This document shows positions 10,988-22,364 of a stretch of 64,000 nt of DNA, one piece after another. A model generated the notes under the pieces. The model was not told where the DNA came from. It worked only from the letters and a program-made list of their open reading frames with translations, and ran no database searches. The position numbers were made by a program, and so were the translations under genes. Where the stretch lies: positions 31,150,589 through 31,214,588 of the forward strand of contig CM047813.1 of the NCBI GenBank assembly GCA_026214975.1. Direction: 5' to 3'. The stretch is from Gentiana macrophylla (Eukaryota; Streptophyta; Magnoliopsida; Gentianales; Gentianaceae). The first letter of the stretch is position 1; every line of letters starts with the position of its first letter.

Positions 10988-12291
10988 TCAAGAAGCACGT
11001 GAGCATCCAATGGAGTAAGCGAACTGGAGGAGGGAACGTCGAAGGATGGAACAAGCTAGCGCCTTGGTAATCGGCCCGCATAAGTTGGGACTGACATCTC
11101 GAATAGGATAATCCAGAAAACCAGAAGAGAGCATAGACTGAAAGGAAGAACTACCAGTCCCGTCACCAATGGATGTAATCATCGAACCTAACAAACTCTG
11201 TCCTGCAAACGCAGCGAAACCAGCACTGACAGAACCTGTACCTGCAGAAGAAAAAGCAGACGCACTACCCGGAGCCATGGGATGAGGTGGTGGTCTAGGT
11301 GGGACTGGGAAAGGCTGAATCCATGTAGGGATCGGGTAGGCATCCTCCTCATATGTATCAAAGTCTTGACCCGATCCATGGTAGGGGGATTACGAGTTTC
11401 GACAAAAGAACGATGACCACGAGAACCGACTCTCGGATCATTCAAACCCCGCAACACACTCTCGAATCCTAACCTAGGGTGGTGTTAGAGCGCCACCAAT
11501 GCCCCATGCATAGTTGCCATCTCGGACTCAAGGAATTTAAACCTAGCTCTCACGGCTGAATCACGATATGAGGAAGCGGAGAGACAGGCTGGCCAGAGGT
11601 AGGGATGTCAACAGAAGACGGAACACTAGCCGAGATAGGAAAATCAGGAGATGAATCAGGTTGCTTAACATTTTCTAAGATATTGGGGCCAATCATGAGG
11701 TTAACAGGCGGGAACATGGTATCATCGGACAAACCTGGGACTTGAGCTCGATCACAAAGCTCATGAATCAGCCATGGCAGGGTCATATTGCCATTTGCAC
11801 GGTGATTCAGAGCAAAGTCCACCACTTCCCTAGTACATATAGTATCCAGCGTCCACAGGCACTCCGGTAAAGATAGCAAGGGCAAGGCAAGATTCGGTAT
11901 AATTGAAGGTATTGATTTTGTTAGATGGCATGATATTGTGACTAATGAAATGTTTCATCACCCTTACATCCTTAATTGCCTTGCCATACATAAAACCCTT
12001 GTCTACCCAAGTGGCAGACGAACAGAGATAGACCTTAGCCTCCTAGGCCTTGGCATAAAGTTTTCCCTCCTCATTCAACTTCCACACGCTAGAAAAGGTG
12101 GTATCAGCCAGGATCTCAGGAATACCAAAGAAATCATTCATAACCTTGACAAAAAATGGGACATCGTTACCACGCTCTGGGACTGAACCTTTGGCTGCCT
12201 CAACAGGATAAGTGCAGGCTAGATTAGCATAAAATTTAGCCACAATAGTGCCATTGACCTTAGAAATGCGGTTGGTGCCGGGATCTCCCAC
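10988..12291 (-). pseudogene. env-position ORF, copy B (putative plant transposon protein domain)
   Basis: Reverse-strand fragments in order: GTIVAKFYANLACTYP and VPFFVKVMNDFFGIPE (12291-12043), then CLWTLDTICTREVVDFALNH, TLPWLIHELCDRAQVPGLSD and DTMFPPVNLMI (11885-11550), then a Ser/Gly/Ala-rich tail (11278-10988). The blocks match those of copy A in order (FYA..., VPF..., WLI-HLC/ELC-R-RVP, FFP/MFPP) but differ strongly in sequence. So this is an old duplication or a second acquired ORF. Stops and frameshifts split it into at least three pieces. Function is unknown. Confidence 0.55.
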
Positions 12292-13011
12292 TTTACGATC
12301 CTTTGCGATTTTTTTGAATCCTAGAGGTGACCGACTTAAACTCTATTCACGCTTGAAATACAGCGTGCATTGACTTATATACGTGACAAAGTGCCTCATT
12401 GCCTTCTTACCAAAGGTTGTTTGGGGAAAAGAAATAACAGGTTCGGCTTCACTAGGGGTTGAGGCTTTTCTCTTTTTACTCTGGTCACCCTGAAGACCAC
12501 TACTATGAGCGGATGATTCGAGACATAGCTACGGGTTCACAAGAAGCCAACAATACAACAAGAACAAGCTGTAAGCCCTTCCTCGGTTTGATTGACTCAA
12601 ACATCAAAATAATGAAAAGTAACTAAATTGAAAGAGGAGAACTAAGCCAAAATACCTCGTTGTATTGATGAACACATGAGAGAGAAATGGAGAGTCGCGG
12701 AAGATATGGAGTTGGCCGGAAATGCAAAATTTATGCCTTGAAATCAAGATGGAGTTCTTCACACTCACTAGCCAACAGAAGAAAAGGAATAGAAAATGTG
12801 TAGGGTGTGATGGATTTTGATGAATGGAGGGAGTTATGAGTTTTTGGTAGAAAAACGGATGAAAATGGAGAGAAATGGAGAGGAAATTCGATGATAATGG
12901 GAGTTATGGAGGGGAGAGAAAGAAGAAGAACCATTTTAATTTAAAAACTGCCACCTTGACTCACGCCAAAAAGCTATTGACGTAGGTCAAACCCTAGAAA
13001 CTACCCACTGA
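12292..13011 (-). other. leader of copy B, gene-free
   Basis: The plus strand is purine-rich (12780-12930), and TTGAC/GCCAA-type motifs occur at 12956-12970, 12976-12991 and 13008-13020. There is no supported ORF. Confidence 0.45.
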
Positions 13012-13019
13012 CTCACGCC

Positions 13020-13716
13020 TAGGGCTGAGCAAAAAACCCAAAAAAACCCAATCCAACCCAAAACCCAAACCGAACCAACCCAAAAACCCAAACCAATTTC
13101 AACCCAAATTTTTTGGGTTGGGTTTTGACCCGAACCAAAAATATTTTGGGTTGGTTTGGTTTTTTTTTATTTTTTTTCTGGGTTGACCCAACCCAACCCA
13201 ATATATATGTATGTTTGTATTCCATCCATAGTAAAATGGTGTTATCATATTGCTGCTATCACTTCATTTTCAGTTTCCGTCTACGATTCTTTTACCTTTT
13301 TTCGAAAAAAAGAATCCATGTATGATTTTTTAAGTATGACTATTTCAAATATGATTATTATCTCTATATGTTGTTGGTTTTTTATATGTTGTTGGACTCT
13401 TAATTATCAAATTTTAACGTATTCTTTCCTAAAAAGTGTTTTCTTTACTGATTATTGATATGAACATATGGTATGGAACTCGAATTTTGATATATACATG
13501 TGTGTGGATTTTATATCATAAAAGTTCTATTGTAGGTGCATGTTTATGGATGAAAACCCGAAACCAACCCAAACCAACCCGAAACCAACCCAAACCAACC
13601 CATTGGGTTTTATAGTCAATTGGTTTGGTTTGGGTTAGTATTTTTTTGAACCAACCCGACTTATACTATGTAAAAACCCAACCCAAGTTGATTGACCCAA
13701 CCCAAGCTCATTACTA
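13020..13716. mobile_element. non-autonomous hAT element with GGGTT-rich ends, nested in Athila
   Basis: The left end TAGGGCTGAGC and the right end GCTCATTACTA form an imperfect terminal inverted repeat. It is flanked by the exact 8-bp TSD CTCACGCC (13012-13019 and 13717-13724). Both subterminal regions are packed with AACCC/GGGTT repeats in opposite orientation, as in many plant hAT families that need clustered transposase-binding repeats. At 697 bp it has no transposase. Its target is one of the Athila-specific TTGACTCACGCC motifs. Confidence 0.88.
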
Positions 13717-14141
13717 CTCACGCCAAAGACAAAATGACTCGCGCCGCCAAAAATGCCCAAACTCTCTTTATGTCTCTGATGACAAATGGTGTGAGTCAAG
13801 AAACCTTGGCGTGAGTGAAAAAGACTCTACTAAAACATTTAACTCAAAATTCACTAATGTTCACCAAACTTATCAAAATATCAACACAATGACGCAAATT
13901 ATCAAAAGCGGGCTGCCTCACAGGAACACTTTGTTGTTTCACGTCGTTTGTTAAGCGAGATTATACGTAGAGAAAAATGGACTTATCTGATTATCGATTT
14001 GGGACACTACCACAATTACCCACATAAGCACGTAGCAACTAAGCACATAAGCCAACCAAAATAGAAAGCTTGCGAAGTGAATTGGAGGATAGTACCCGTG
14101 GTGTGCTAAATTTATAGTCTATAGCTAGACTATGCAACTTT

Positions 14142-15375
14142 TCAATCCAATGAGGTGTCTTCGAGGAACAACACCTCCTCTTGAGGTGTGCCCTCTCCTT
14201 CAACGAAATGCTTGATTCGATGACCATTTGCTATGAATGTCGTTTTTCCATCTCTCAGTTCAACTGCACCGGACGCATACACTTTTGTGACAATGAATGG
14301 ACCTGTCCACCTTGATCTAATCTTCCCTGGAAACAATATCAATCATGAGTTATACGAGAGCACTTTATCATTCACATGGAACTCTCGATCAAAGATCTTC
14401 CGGTCATGGAATGGCTTGGTTCGTTCATTGTAAATTTGGGCGTTCTCATATGCATCCAAGCGAAACTCGTCAAGCTCGGTGAGTTGAAGCAACCGATGGT
14501 CACCAACGAGCTCAGGGTCAAAGATAAGAAACTTAATAGCCCAATAGGCTCGGTGCTCCAATTCAACGGGCAAATGACAAGACTTACCAAAAACTAATCT
14601 GTATGGTGAACATCCAATAGGTGTCTTAAAAGCTGTGTGGTAGGCCCAAAGTGCGACGTCAAGCTTCACCGACCAATTCTTACGGTTAGTGTCCACCGTT
14701 TTTTCAATGATCCGTTTCACCTCTCGGTTTGACACTCCAACCTGCCCACTCGTTTGGGGGTGATACGGTTTGCCGACTTTGTGTTTCACACCATAGCTCT
14801 CAAGAAGCTTAGTGAATGGTCGGTTGCAAAAGTGTGAGCCGCGGTCACTAATGATAGCTCGGGGAGTGCCAAATCTAGTGAAAATATTTTTCTTTAAAAA
14901 TTTTAGCACCACCTTAGAATCATTAGTGGGGTAGGACTGTGCTTCAACCCATTTACTCATAATCAACCATCACTAAAATGAATTTATTACCAAATGAATG
15001 ACAGAATGGACCCATGAAATCGATGCCCCACACATCGAATATCTCATATTCCAAAATAGGTTGGAGGGGCATTTCATACCTCTTGGATACATTTCCCCAC
15101 TTTTGGCATGCAACACATGATTGTGCGAAACGATGTGTATCTTTGTAAAATGTAGGCCAATAGAATCCACATTGTAAAACCTTGTATGCCGTCTTCCACC
15201 CTCCATGGTGGCCTCCGGTATCTCGACCATGGCAAAAGGAGAGTATGCTCGAGATTTCATTATCGGGAATGCATTTTCTTATGATGCCATCCGAACACCT
15301 CCTTAAAAGGTTCGGTTTATCCCAATAACAAAATTTCAAATCATGAAAGAATTTCTTCTTCTTTTGCCATGTCAA
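14142..15375 (-). pseudogene. Athila integrase
   Basis: Inserts retroelement cDNA into the genome. Visible in order: the H2C2 zinc-binding part (HGRDTGGHHGGWKTAYKVLQ, CVACQK, 15260-15100), the catalytic core with GIDFMGPF (first Asp), [13 protein letters not shown] (second Asp) and [11 protein letters not shown] (Glu), the [12 protein letters not shown] block, and the C-terminal IRSRWTGPFIVTKV segment. The order matches gypsy integrases, and no chromodomain is seen, as expected for Athila. Breaks include a frame change near 14960 and an in-frame TGA at about 14345, where CGA (Arg) would fit. Confidence 0.85.
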
Positions 15376-16971
15376 TTAGGTGGAACATACTCATATAAAA
15401 AGTAATTTACAATATTAGCAAACCATGGTGAGCTCTCCTTCGATTTTGAACCGGCATGAATGAGTTGCATTGTTAGGGGATCATCCACCATCATGAGTTG
15501 TTCATCCGGAAAATAATCATGAATTTCTCTTCGCTTCCCTTCCTCTTCAATGAAATCCAACCGGCTTAAATGGTCTGCTACAACATTCTCGCTACCCTTT
15601 TTGTCTTTAATCTCAATATCGAATTCTTGGAGTAGGAGAATCCATCGAAGAAATCTCGGTTTCGCATCTTTCTTGTTCAATAAATACTTCAAGGCTGCAT
15701 GGTCTGTATAGATGATGACCTTGGAACCAACGAGATAAGATCTAAACTTGTCAATGGCGAACACTATAGTTAGTAACCGCTTCTCGGTTGTTACATAGTT
15801 GACTTGAGCGGAGTTCAATGTATGAGAAGCATAATAAATGGCTTTTAGCACCTTGTCATGACGTTGGCCAAGCACGCATTTAACGCCAAGTTGCTCGCAT
15901 CACACATTAACTCAAAAGGTAGATTCCAATCTGGCGCTCCCAAAACAGGTGCGCTAACTAGCTTCTTCTTCAAAGTCTCAAAAGCCTCTATGCACTTTTC
16001 ATCAAAAACAAATGGTACCTCTTTCTCAAAGAGATGACTGAGAGGTTTGGTAATATGGGAAAATCGGCAATGAATCTTACATAGAAACCGACTTGCCCAG
16101 AAATCCTCTCAAAGTCTTCAAATTAACCGATTGGAGGCGAACTTCTCGATCACTTCAATTTTTGCCTTGTCACCTTAATACCTTTCTCAAAGTGCGTGGC
16201 CTAACACAATACCCTCGATACCATCGGATGACACTTCTCCCAATTGAGCACTAAATTCGTGTCTTCGCATCGCTGCAACACACGCTCCAAATGAGAGAGA
16301 CATTCCTCAAAAGAATCCCCAAAAACACTAAAATCGTCCATGAATATTTCCAAAAATCTCTCTACTATGTCAGAAAAAGATAGCTGTCATACATCTCTGA
16401 AATGTAGCCGGAGCGTTGCATAAACCAAACGGCATTCGTTTATATGCAAACGTTCCGTATGGACAAGTGAAAGTCGTCTTCTCTCTATCTCCTGCCGCAA
16501 TGAATATCTGTAGATAGACCGAAACCATTAAGAAAACAATAGAACTTATGCCCACACAACCGTTCCAACATCTAGACAATATACGAAAGTGGATAATGGT
16601 CTTTCTTGGTATGGTCATTGAGTTTTGAAAATCAATACACATTCGGTAACCTGTGACTTCCCTTGTCGGAATCCATTCATGCTTATCATTTTCCTTCACG
16701 GTAAATCCGCCCTTCTTAGGCACAAACTGAGTGGCACTCACCTATTCACTGTCCGATATCGGAAAATAATACCCATCTCCAACAACTTGATGACCTCTTT
16801 CTTGACGACCTCTTGCATATTGGGATTCAAACGACGTTGCGGTTGAGCACATGATTTGGCATCTTCATTGAGAATGATCTTGTGAACGCAAATCTCAGGA
16901 CTAATTCCCCGTATATCTATCACAGTCCATCCAAATGCTCTCTTGTGCTTCCTCAACATCCTCAATAGCAA
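15372..16971 (-). pseudogene. Athila reverse transcriptase and RNase H
   Basis: Copies element RNA into cDNA and degrades the RNA strand. RT starts with AQPQRRLNPNMQEVVKKEVI (about 16860), then [30 protein letters not shown] (about 16460-16410) and the catalytic FMDDF (16330-16344). RNase H and its C-terminal connection give YASHTLNSAQVNYVTTEK, YTDHAALKYLL and VVADHLSRL (15850-15560). The region is broken: a frame change near 16740, a lost block after CIDFQN, and several stops between 16340 and 15880. RNase H itself (15372-15875) is still open. Confidence 0.85.
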
Positions 16972-17247
16972 ATCTTCCTACGCATCGGTTAGTGACGAAG
17001 AAACAATAACATGAAGAAGATTATCACTTTCAAGAAAAGCATATTTCAAATTAGGAGGTAAAATTTTCAATTCAAGATTCCTCGGTGGCTCCTCTATTGA
17101 AGGTTTCAATAAAGGACCATCATGTTCTAATTCCAAATGTCGGTGTCATGGCTGCTTGTTAAATGTACGACCGACATCCAAATAAGAAATCACCGCTTTC
17201 ATCTCCTCATCATCACTTTCACTGTCAAAGACGGATAAGGCCAAACA

Positions 17248-17703
17248 TTACTCAAGCTTGTCTTCATAGACCTGCAAGTTAGCATTCTCCATGCAAGCAA
17301 AAGATAATGCATCAACAAAAGAACAAGATTCTCGTGAATCGTACAGATGCTTCATAGCCTTGAAAATGTTGAATGTGATCTCATCTTCATTGACTCTCAA
17401 AATTAACTCTCCACGCTGAACATCGATTAGTGTTCTTCCCGTGGCTAGGAATGGACGACCAAGAATAAGGGGTGTTGAATACCCTTCTTCCATATCCATA
17501 TCCACAAAGTCACCTGGGAAGTAAAACTTATCGACCTTCACTAACACATCTTCTATGACTCCCTTAGGACATTTTATGGACCTATCTGCTAATTGTAGAG
17601 TCATCTCAGTGTTCTTCAATTTTCCTATGCCCAATTTGATAAATTCCTCATAAGATATGAGATTAATGCTAGCGCCAAGGTCACAAAGCACCCTCTTAAA
17701 CAA
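17248..17703 (-). pseudogene. Athila aspartic protease
   Basis: Cuts the gag-pol polyprotein. The active-site motif CDLGASINLI lies at the N-terminus, with a Leu in the D-T/S-G position, as is usual in Athila-type elements. A LQLADRSIKCPKGVIEDVLV flap-like segment and the second hydrophobic motif PLILGRPFLATGRTLID follow. The 151-codon frame is open but is cut off from gag by a one-base frameshift near 17700, beside a G run. It also lacks a continuous join to RT. Confidence 0.85.
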
Positions 17704-18680
17704 AAGCCCCCAATTTCACACGGGATGGTAATGCTCCTGGGGTCTTTAAGCTTAGGTGGAAGCTTGTGTTGCAACACGGCGGAACATTCCTCATTGAGAC
17801 AAATGTTTTCATATTCTTCTAACCGCTTCTTGTTATTAAGAATGTCCTTCAAAAACATACCGTAAACAAGCATGCTAGTGAGTGCTTCTATGACGAGAAT
17901 ATTAACATTCACGTGTCGAAATGTGTCAAGGAAGTGAGCATATTTCTTATCTAGCTTTTTCTTCTTGATTTCTTCTCTAGGAGGATAAGGTAATGACTCA
18001 ATATCAATAATTTTAGGAGTGGAGTTCATACCTTCCTTACATTTTCCGCTTGATGAATCATTGGAAGCCTTTCTCAATGTTTGAGCAGTCGGTGGTCGCC
18101 ATTCATTATCGGTGTGTACCACCTTCTCTTTGCCTTTCTTAGAATCTGACTGTTGGGTATTGGCGCGCGTCACTATGTCATTGGCGTGCGTCAGACCTTC
18201 ACTTGGATCACCATTGGCGCACGTCAAGGTATTTTTGGCGCACGTCAAATTTTGCACAAAACTCTCTGAATGTCTATAGTGATAATTGACCTGAGTCAAG
18301 TCTTTCTTGGCGGGGGTCAGTGAGACATGTTCCCTAAAAATAGTCCTCAAATCTTTTGCTCTCAGATTCTTCAAAATCCTCGGGATTTTCACCCAATCTT
18401 CGCCTTCTTTTTCCACATTAACATATCCGTCACCCTGCAAAAATTCATCAACGATTTCCTCCTCTTCTTTGCTCAACTCTTTCTCTTCTTTGGTATCATG
18501 CAAATCATTTTCAACTTCGTTTCCCACTTGATTCTCATGAAACTCTTGACTTACACAAACTCGTCCACTTCGGGTTATGATGGCATTCACTCCCTTCGGG
18601 TTTCTTTCTGTATTACTTGGTAGACCGCCCAGTGGTCTACTAGCATTCCTCTCACCTTCTATACTCAAGTGTTCTTCCAT
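17625..18680 (-). pseudogene. Athila gag C-terminus and gag-protease linker with LT-x-AN repeats
   Basis: An open frame of 351 codons. The N-terminal part has an ITRSGR motif and a Glu-rich stretch. The middle (about 18320-18150) reads LTCAKN, LTCANG, LTHAND and VTRANT, where the element-wide GC-rich motif is translated in frame. The C-terminal part (PPREEIKKKKLDKKYAHFLD, ILNNKKRLEEYE, ECSAVLQHKLPPKLKDP, TIPCEIG) is the conserved block just before the protease in Athila/Tat elements. After TIPCEIG the frame slips relative to the protease frame. Confidence 0.8.
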
Positions 18681-18689
18681 GTTTATACG

Positions 18690-19391
18690 GATGCTTCTAT
18701 GTTTTTAATTCTCATATCATGACCGCTCATGGATGTTCTCAACACTCCCATGTCCTTGGTGACTGTACTAAGCAAAGTCATCACACTTTCCATATGCAGG
18801 CTTGAGTGGCAACTACTCCCAAAAGTTTATCAAAGTGTTGTCCTATCTATCTGTCGTGTGCTTGGTTAGAACTCTCGGTTATTGGGATAGTTTGTGTGGT
18901 GGGTTGAGGATAAGAACGAGAGTTTGGTGATTGAGTTGAGGTATTGGAATTGTAGGAAGTTCGTGGTTGTGGGGCAAATGGTGGTTGTCCTTGCTTGTAT
19001 GAGTTCTCATTCCAACGATAATTTGGATTATCTCTCTTAATAGCATTGAAAGAGTTAGAATATGCATTGTTCAAATTCCGGTGTTGTTGCATGAAGCTTA
19101 CTTCCTCCGCTTGTAAATCACCGGGCTCTTCCATCTCAAAAGATATCTCATCACCAGTGCCATAAGCATTATCTTTCTTGCTTTCAATCAAAAGTTTCCT
19201 TCCATCTTCTTGCTTGACTGCAAATTATCAAACTTCTTTGACAACTTATCTATCTTCTCTATAAGCTCTGAACTGTCCTTTGATCCTTCTGTAAAACTAA
19301 ATTTCCTCGTGCTAGATCCGGCTTCCCACATACGATGATTCTTTGAAATTCTCTCTATAGCATCATAGACTTCTTGAGCATTGCGTGACAT
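18690..19391 (-). pseudogene. Athila gag, middle part (right of the nested LTR)
   Basis: The reverse strand gives MSRNAQEVYDAIERISKNHR, then an IEKIDKLSKKFDNL coiled segment and an Asn/Gln/Pro-rich tail (NPNYRWNENSYKQGQPPFAP), all typical of Athila capsid-nucleocapsid proteins. No CCHC zinc knuckle is obvious. One frame break lies near 19190. The N-terminal part of gag is on the far side of the solo LTR (21357 onward). Confidence 0.75.
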
Positions 19392-19396
19392 CAAAC

Positions 19397-21351
19397 TGTT
19401 AGGAAATCTCTGGCAGGAGCAGTGAATTTAAAATTTTATTTCCTTTTAACCAAGATCGACCGTTTAAGCAATAAACAAATAAGTAGTGAGCGGTGGTTAC
19501 CTTGGTTGATCTAAAAGATCGGCGCTTTGACCGTCAGGAGAGTAGTTCTGCATAGAGCCGCCCAAGTGTTCGGCCTCTACCATTTAGTCCACACGAACAG
19601 CCCGCCGGAATCCCGTCATGGATTGCTATTGGAAAACTCCGGTTGCTAGACGGCCTTTTTCCCTCTCTCCAACTCTCTATAAAAGATGCTCTCTATTTTA
19701 CACAAGAACTATTAGTTCTTGGAATTGTGTTATACAAAGAGCTTGACACCCACCTCTTATTTATAGTAGAAGTGGCGTCATATCTATGTGTGGGAGGAGA
19801 GAAAACATTTTCCAATAAAATAAGGAAAATATATTTGATTGATTTATCTCATTTATTACAATATCTCATATTAAATAAATCTAGGATATTGTCAATATCT
19901 CATATTGAATATTTCAAGATATTGTCAATATCTAATATTATTATCTTTATTTTATTCTGTAATCAAATTTACACGTGTGTATATATCACATATATATTAC
20001 ACAAATAAATCTATATAAATATATATATTTTGGACACAATCATGCACATGCATATTATATGCATCACACGCTAGAACAAAGATATATAAATATTAATATC
20101 TAATATTAATATATGGTAATACCATTAATTAAATTGCATAATCAAGTGTATCTTATATACACACACAAATTGCGCCACCTTAGCCAATAAATTGGCATCA
20201 GGAATATTCTTTAATTAATATAATATTATTAATATCTTGTATTTAATTTATTCATAATAAATAAATACCACCATATTAATTTACCACTATAACATTTATA
20301 GTGCGGAGATAAACTTTCCTTATTTGGTTATCATCTATAACCACATTTTAATCGGCTAGATATTCATATGTGTGTGACCCGATAGGCTTCCGAATATGTT
20401 GGCCGTAGACACAAAGTGCAAATTATGAAAATGCCCTTCATGTCTAACGATCACGGGATAGCGTCACAGCAACACACCGTGACCCCGATCATCGGAAGAG
20501 TCAAATGCAATGACTACTACCTTTCATGTGAAGCGATTACCGTGTAACTTACAATCCTATCATTTGTAATAATATCCATACGATCGCGTGCGTCGAATGT
20601 CAAACATTAACGACCGTATCTTATAATCTGGATATCATGCTCTCTCGAAGTAACTTCGTTTACTCCCACTTTGCAAAGATTCACGAGAGTAAGACATTCT
20701 TATAAGAAGGCCATTTCGGATATTCGATCCCGATCATAGGATCTGCGATTCCCGGACGACCAATCATGTATACTCCGCGTGCTTCAATATCACACCCAAT
20801 CAACTACCGCATGATCGCCCGTGGCTGGGAAACCTCAATAGTGTCAAAGCATGACAATCCACACCGTGATGCCATGAAGACTCGGTCTTAAGGATAATTA
20901 CACAACCGCCACATAGTGTGACACTTATCCGTGTAAGTGGGTCGATCCCAACATCGCATTTCTAATACCGTCCACGTCACGGTCAAGTGTCTCTACACGC
21001 CCGATGAGCGATATCTATCCACCTTACTAAGGCAGAAGACATCTAATCGTGCTAGTCTATTTATACTATCAATGCCTGTTTAATAGTACATCGACTGAGA
21101 GACATTTAAGTATCAAACTTATTAAAGTGAATAGAGATCTCATCAACCATAATCGCCTATCATGGTTTCTCTATCACGATTTAATACTAAGGGCGTTATC
21201 ATATAACAATTCATAATTGGTTCTTTTAAAGAACATATATATATGACAACATAAAAGCCATTTAATATATGTACAAACATAAAGAAATAGTAGAAATGAT
21301 CCGACCCGGTCGGATCGGTCCAACCGATTGGGTTTAGGACACTATTCAACA
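19397..21351. mobile_element. solo LTR (family 1) with TSD CAAAC, nested in Athila gag
   Basis: Starts TGTTAGGAAATC, ends CTATTCAACA, and is flanked by the exact 5-bp repeat CAAAC (19392-19396 and 21352-21356). Gag similarity resumes on the other side, so this is an insertion. At 1955 bp it holds no coding region, primer site or polypurine tract, so it is a solo LTR left after LTR-LTR recombination. Related copies lie at about 41.5-42.78 kb and at 46.35-47.05 plus 60.41-61.60 kb. The ORFs inside it are chance. Confidence 0.88.
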
Positions 21352-21356
21352 CAAAC

Positions 21357-22130
21357 ATCCTCACATGCGTGGTCATTATTAGAAACGCGATTCTATCCTC
21401 AATTGTCTCTGAAAAGTTGGATTTGCGTATCAAATCGGTAACCATGATCAGGCAAGCTTTTCATGATTTCTTAAATCTCTCCAGTGCACTCCTTAAAGTC
21501 TCGTGAGGCCACTTGTGCAAAATTTGCTATTGCAACCTTCAATTTCAAATTCCTTCCAGGTGTAAAATATTTCTTTAAGAATTTGTTTTGTACTTCATCC
21601 CACATGGTTAATGAGTGGTGGGGTAAAGATACAAACCATTCTTTGGCTCTCCTGTCAAAATCTTTGGAACATAAAACAGTCTTGTCAACTCATACGAATC
21701 CCATGACTCTTGCATTTGTGTTGCAAAGTTGCTCAAAGAATAGAGGTGATAGTGTGGATCCTCAAAATCTTCTCCTACAAATTGGCATTTGGTATCAATC
21801 AATCCGAAAAGATGCCCTTTCACTTCAAAATTATTTGCTCCTTCATTGGGTAACCTAATATGATCATTAGGTGCATTTCTTCTCGCAGTTTTGATTGTGG
21901 TTTTGGTTTTGTTGGTTCTGGTTGTTTCGGTTGTTTTGGCCTTGGTTATTTGGAAGTTTTCTGGGGGTTTGGATCTTCCGGTTAAGGCTCAATTTGTGCA
22001 TTCTCAATATTCTCCGCTATCACTTCTACAGTTGATGATTCTCGTGTGATTCTTCACTTCACCAGTGCTTCTCAACTAGGTGACCAACTCTATGCTCGAC
22101 TTTCAATTGTCTTTCATGCGTGTTAATGTC
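21357..22130 (-). pseudogene. Athila gag, N-terminal part
   Basis: Reverse-strand translation in shifting frames gives RNAPNDHIRLPNEGANNFEV, then GEDFEDPHYHL (the counterpart of the Athila GEDPHxHL capsid motif), then YPTTH and scattered remnants up to the solo LTR. Upstream (22000-21900) there is an Asn/Gln-rich stretch. Several stops and at least three frame changes occur. This is the start of the capsid-like gag that continues at 19391. Confidence 0.7.
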
Positions 22131-22340
22131 GATCTATATGGAGTAAGTGGAGCTTTACCGGTTCGGGACCGAGTCATCAACTACAAAAGTGAAACAACAA
22201 GAAAACGATCAAACGCACTTGGTAACTTACCAAATGGTAAGTACCAAATAAATAAACAGAAATGAGATTAGAAAAAGACTTGACCTATTCTCAAAAATTT
22301 TAAAACTGATACAAGTAGTAACCGTTACTCAAAAAGAACC

Positions 22341-22358
22341 TCCCCGGCAACTGCGCCA
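22341..22358 (-). promoter_or_regulatory. primer-binding site (tRNA-Asp) of the Athila element
   Basis: Six bases inside the 5' LTR end the reverse strand reads TGGCGCAGTTGCCGGGG, which differs at one base from the complement of the plant tRNA-Asp 3' end. tRNA-Asp is the usual primer of Athila elements. Confidence 0.88.
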
Positions 22359-22364
22359 GAAATT

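Noticed and set aside
18307..18623. Two forward ORFs opposite gag
   Set aside because: They are antisense to the well supported gag-protease linker, and their composition mirrors its Glu-rich stretch.
19643..20008. A 121-codon forward ORF
   Set aside because: It lies wholly in a solo LTR, is AT-rich and not kept in the two related LTR copies.
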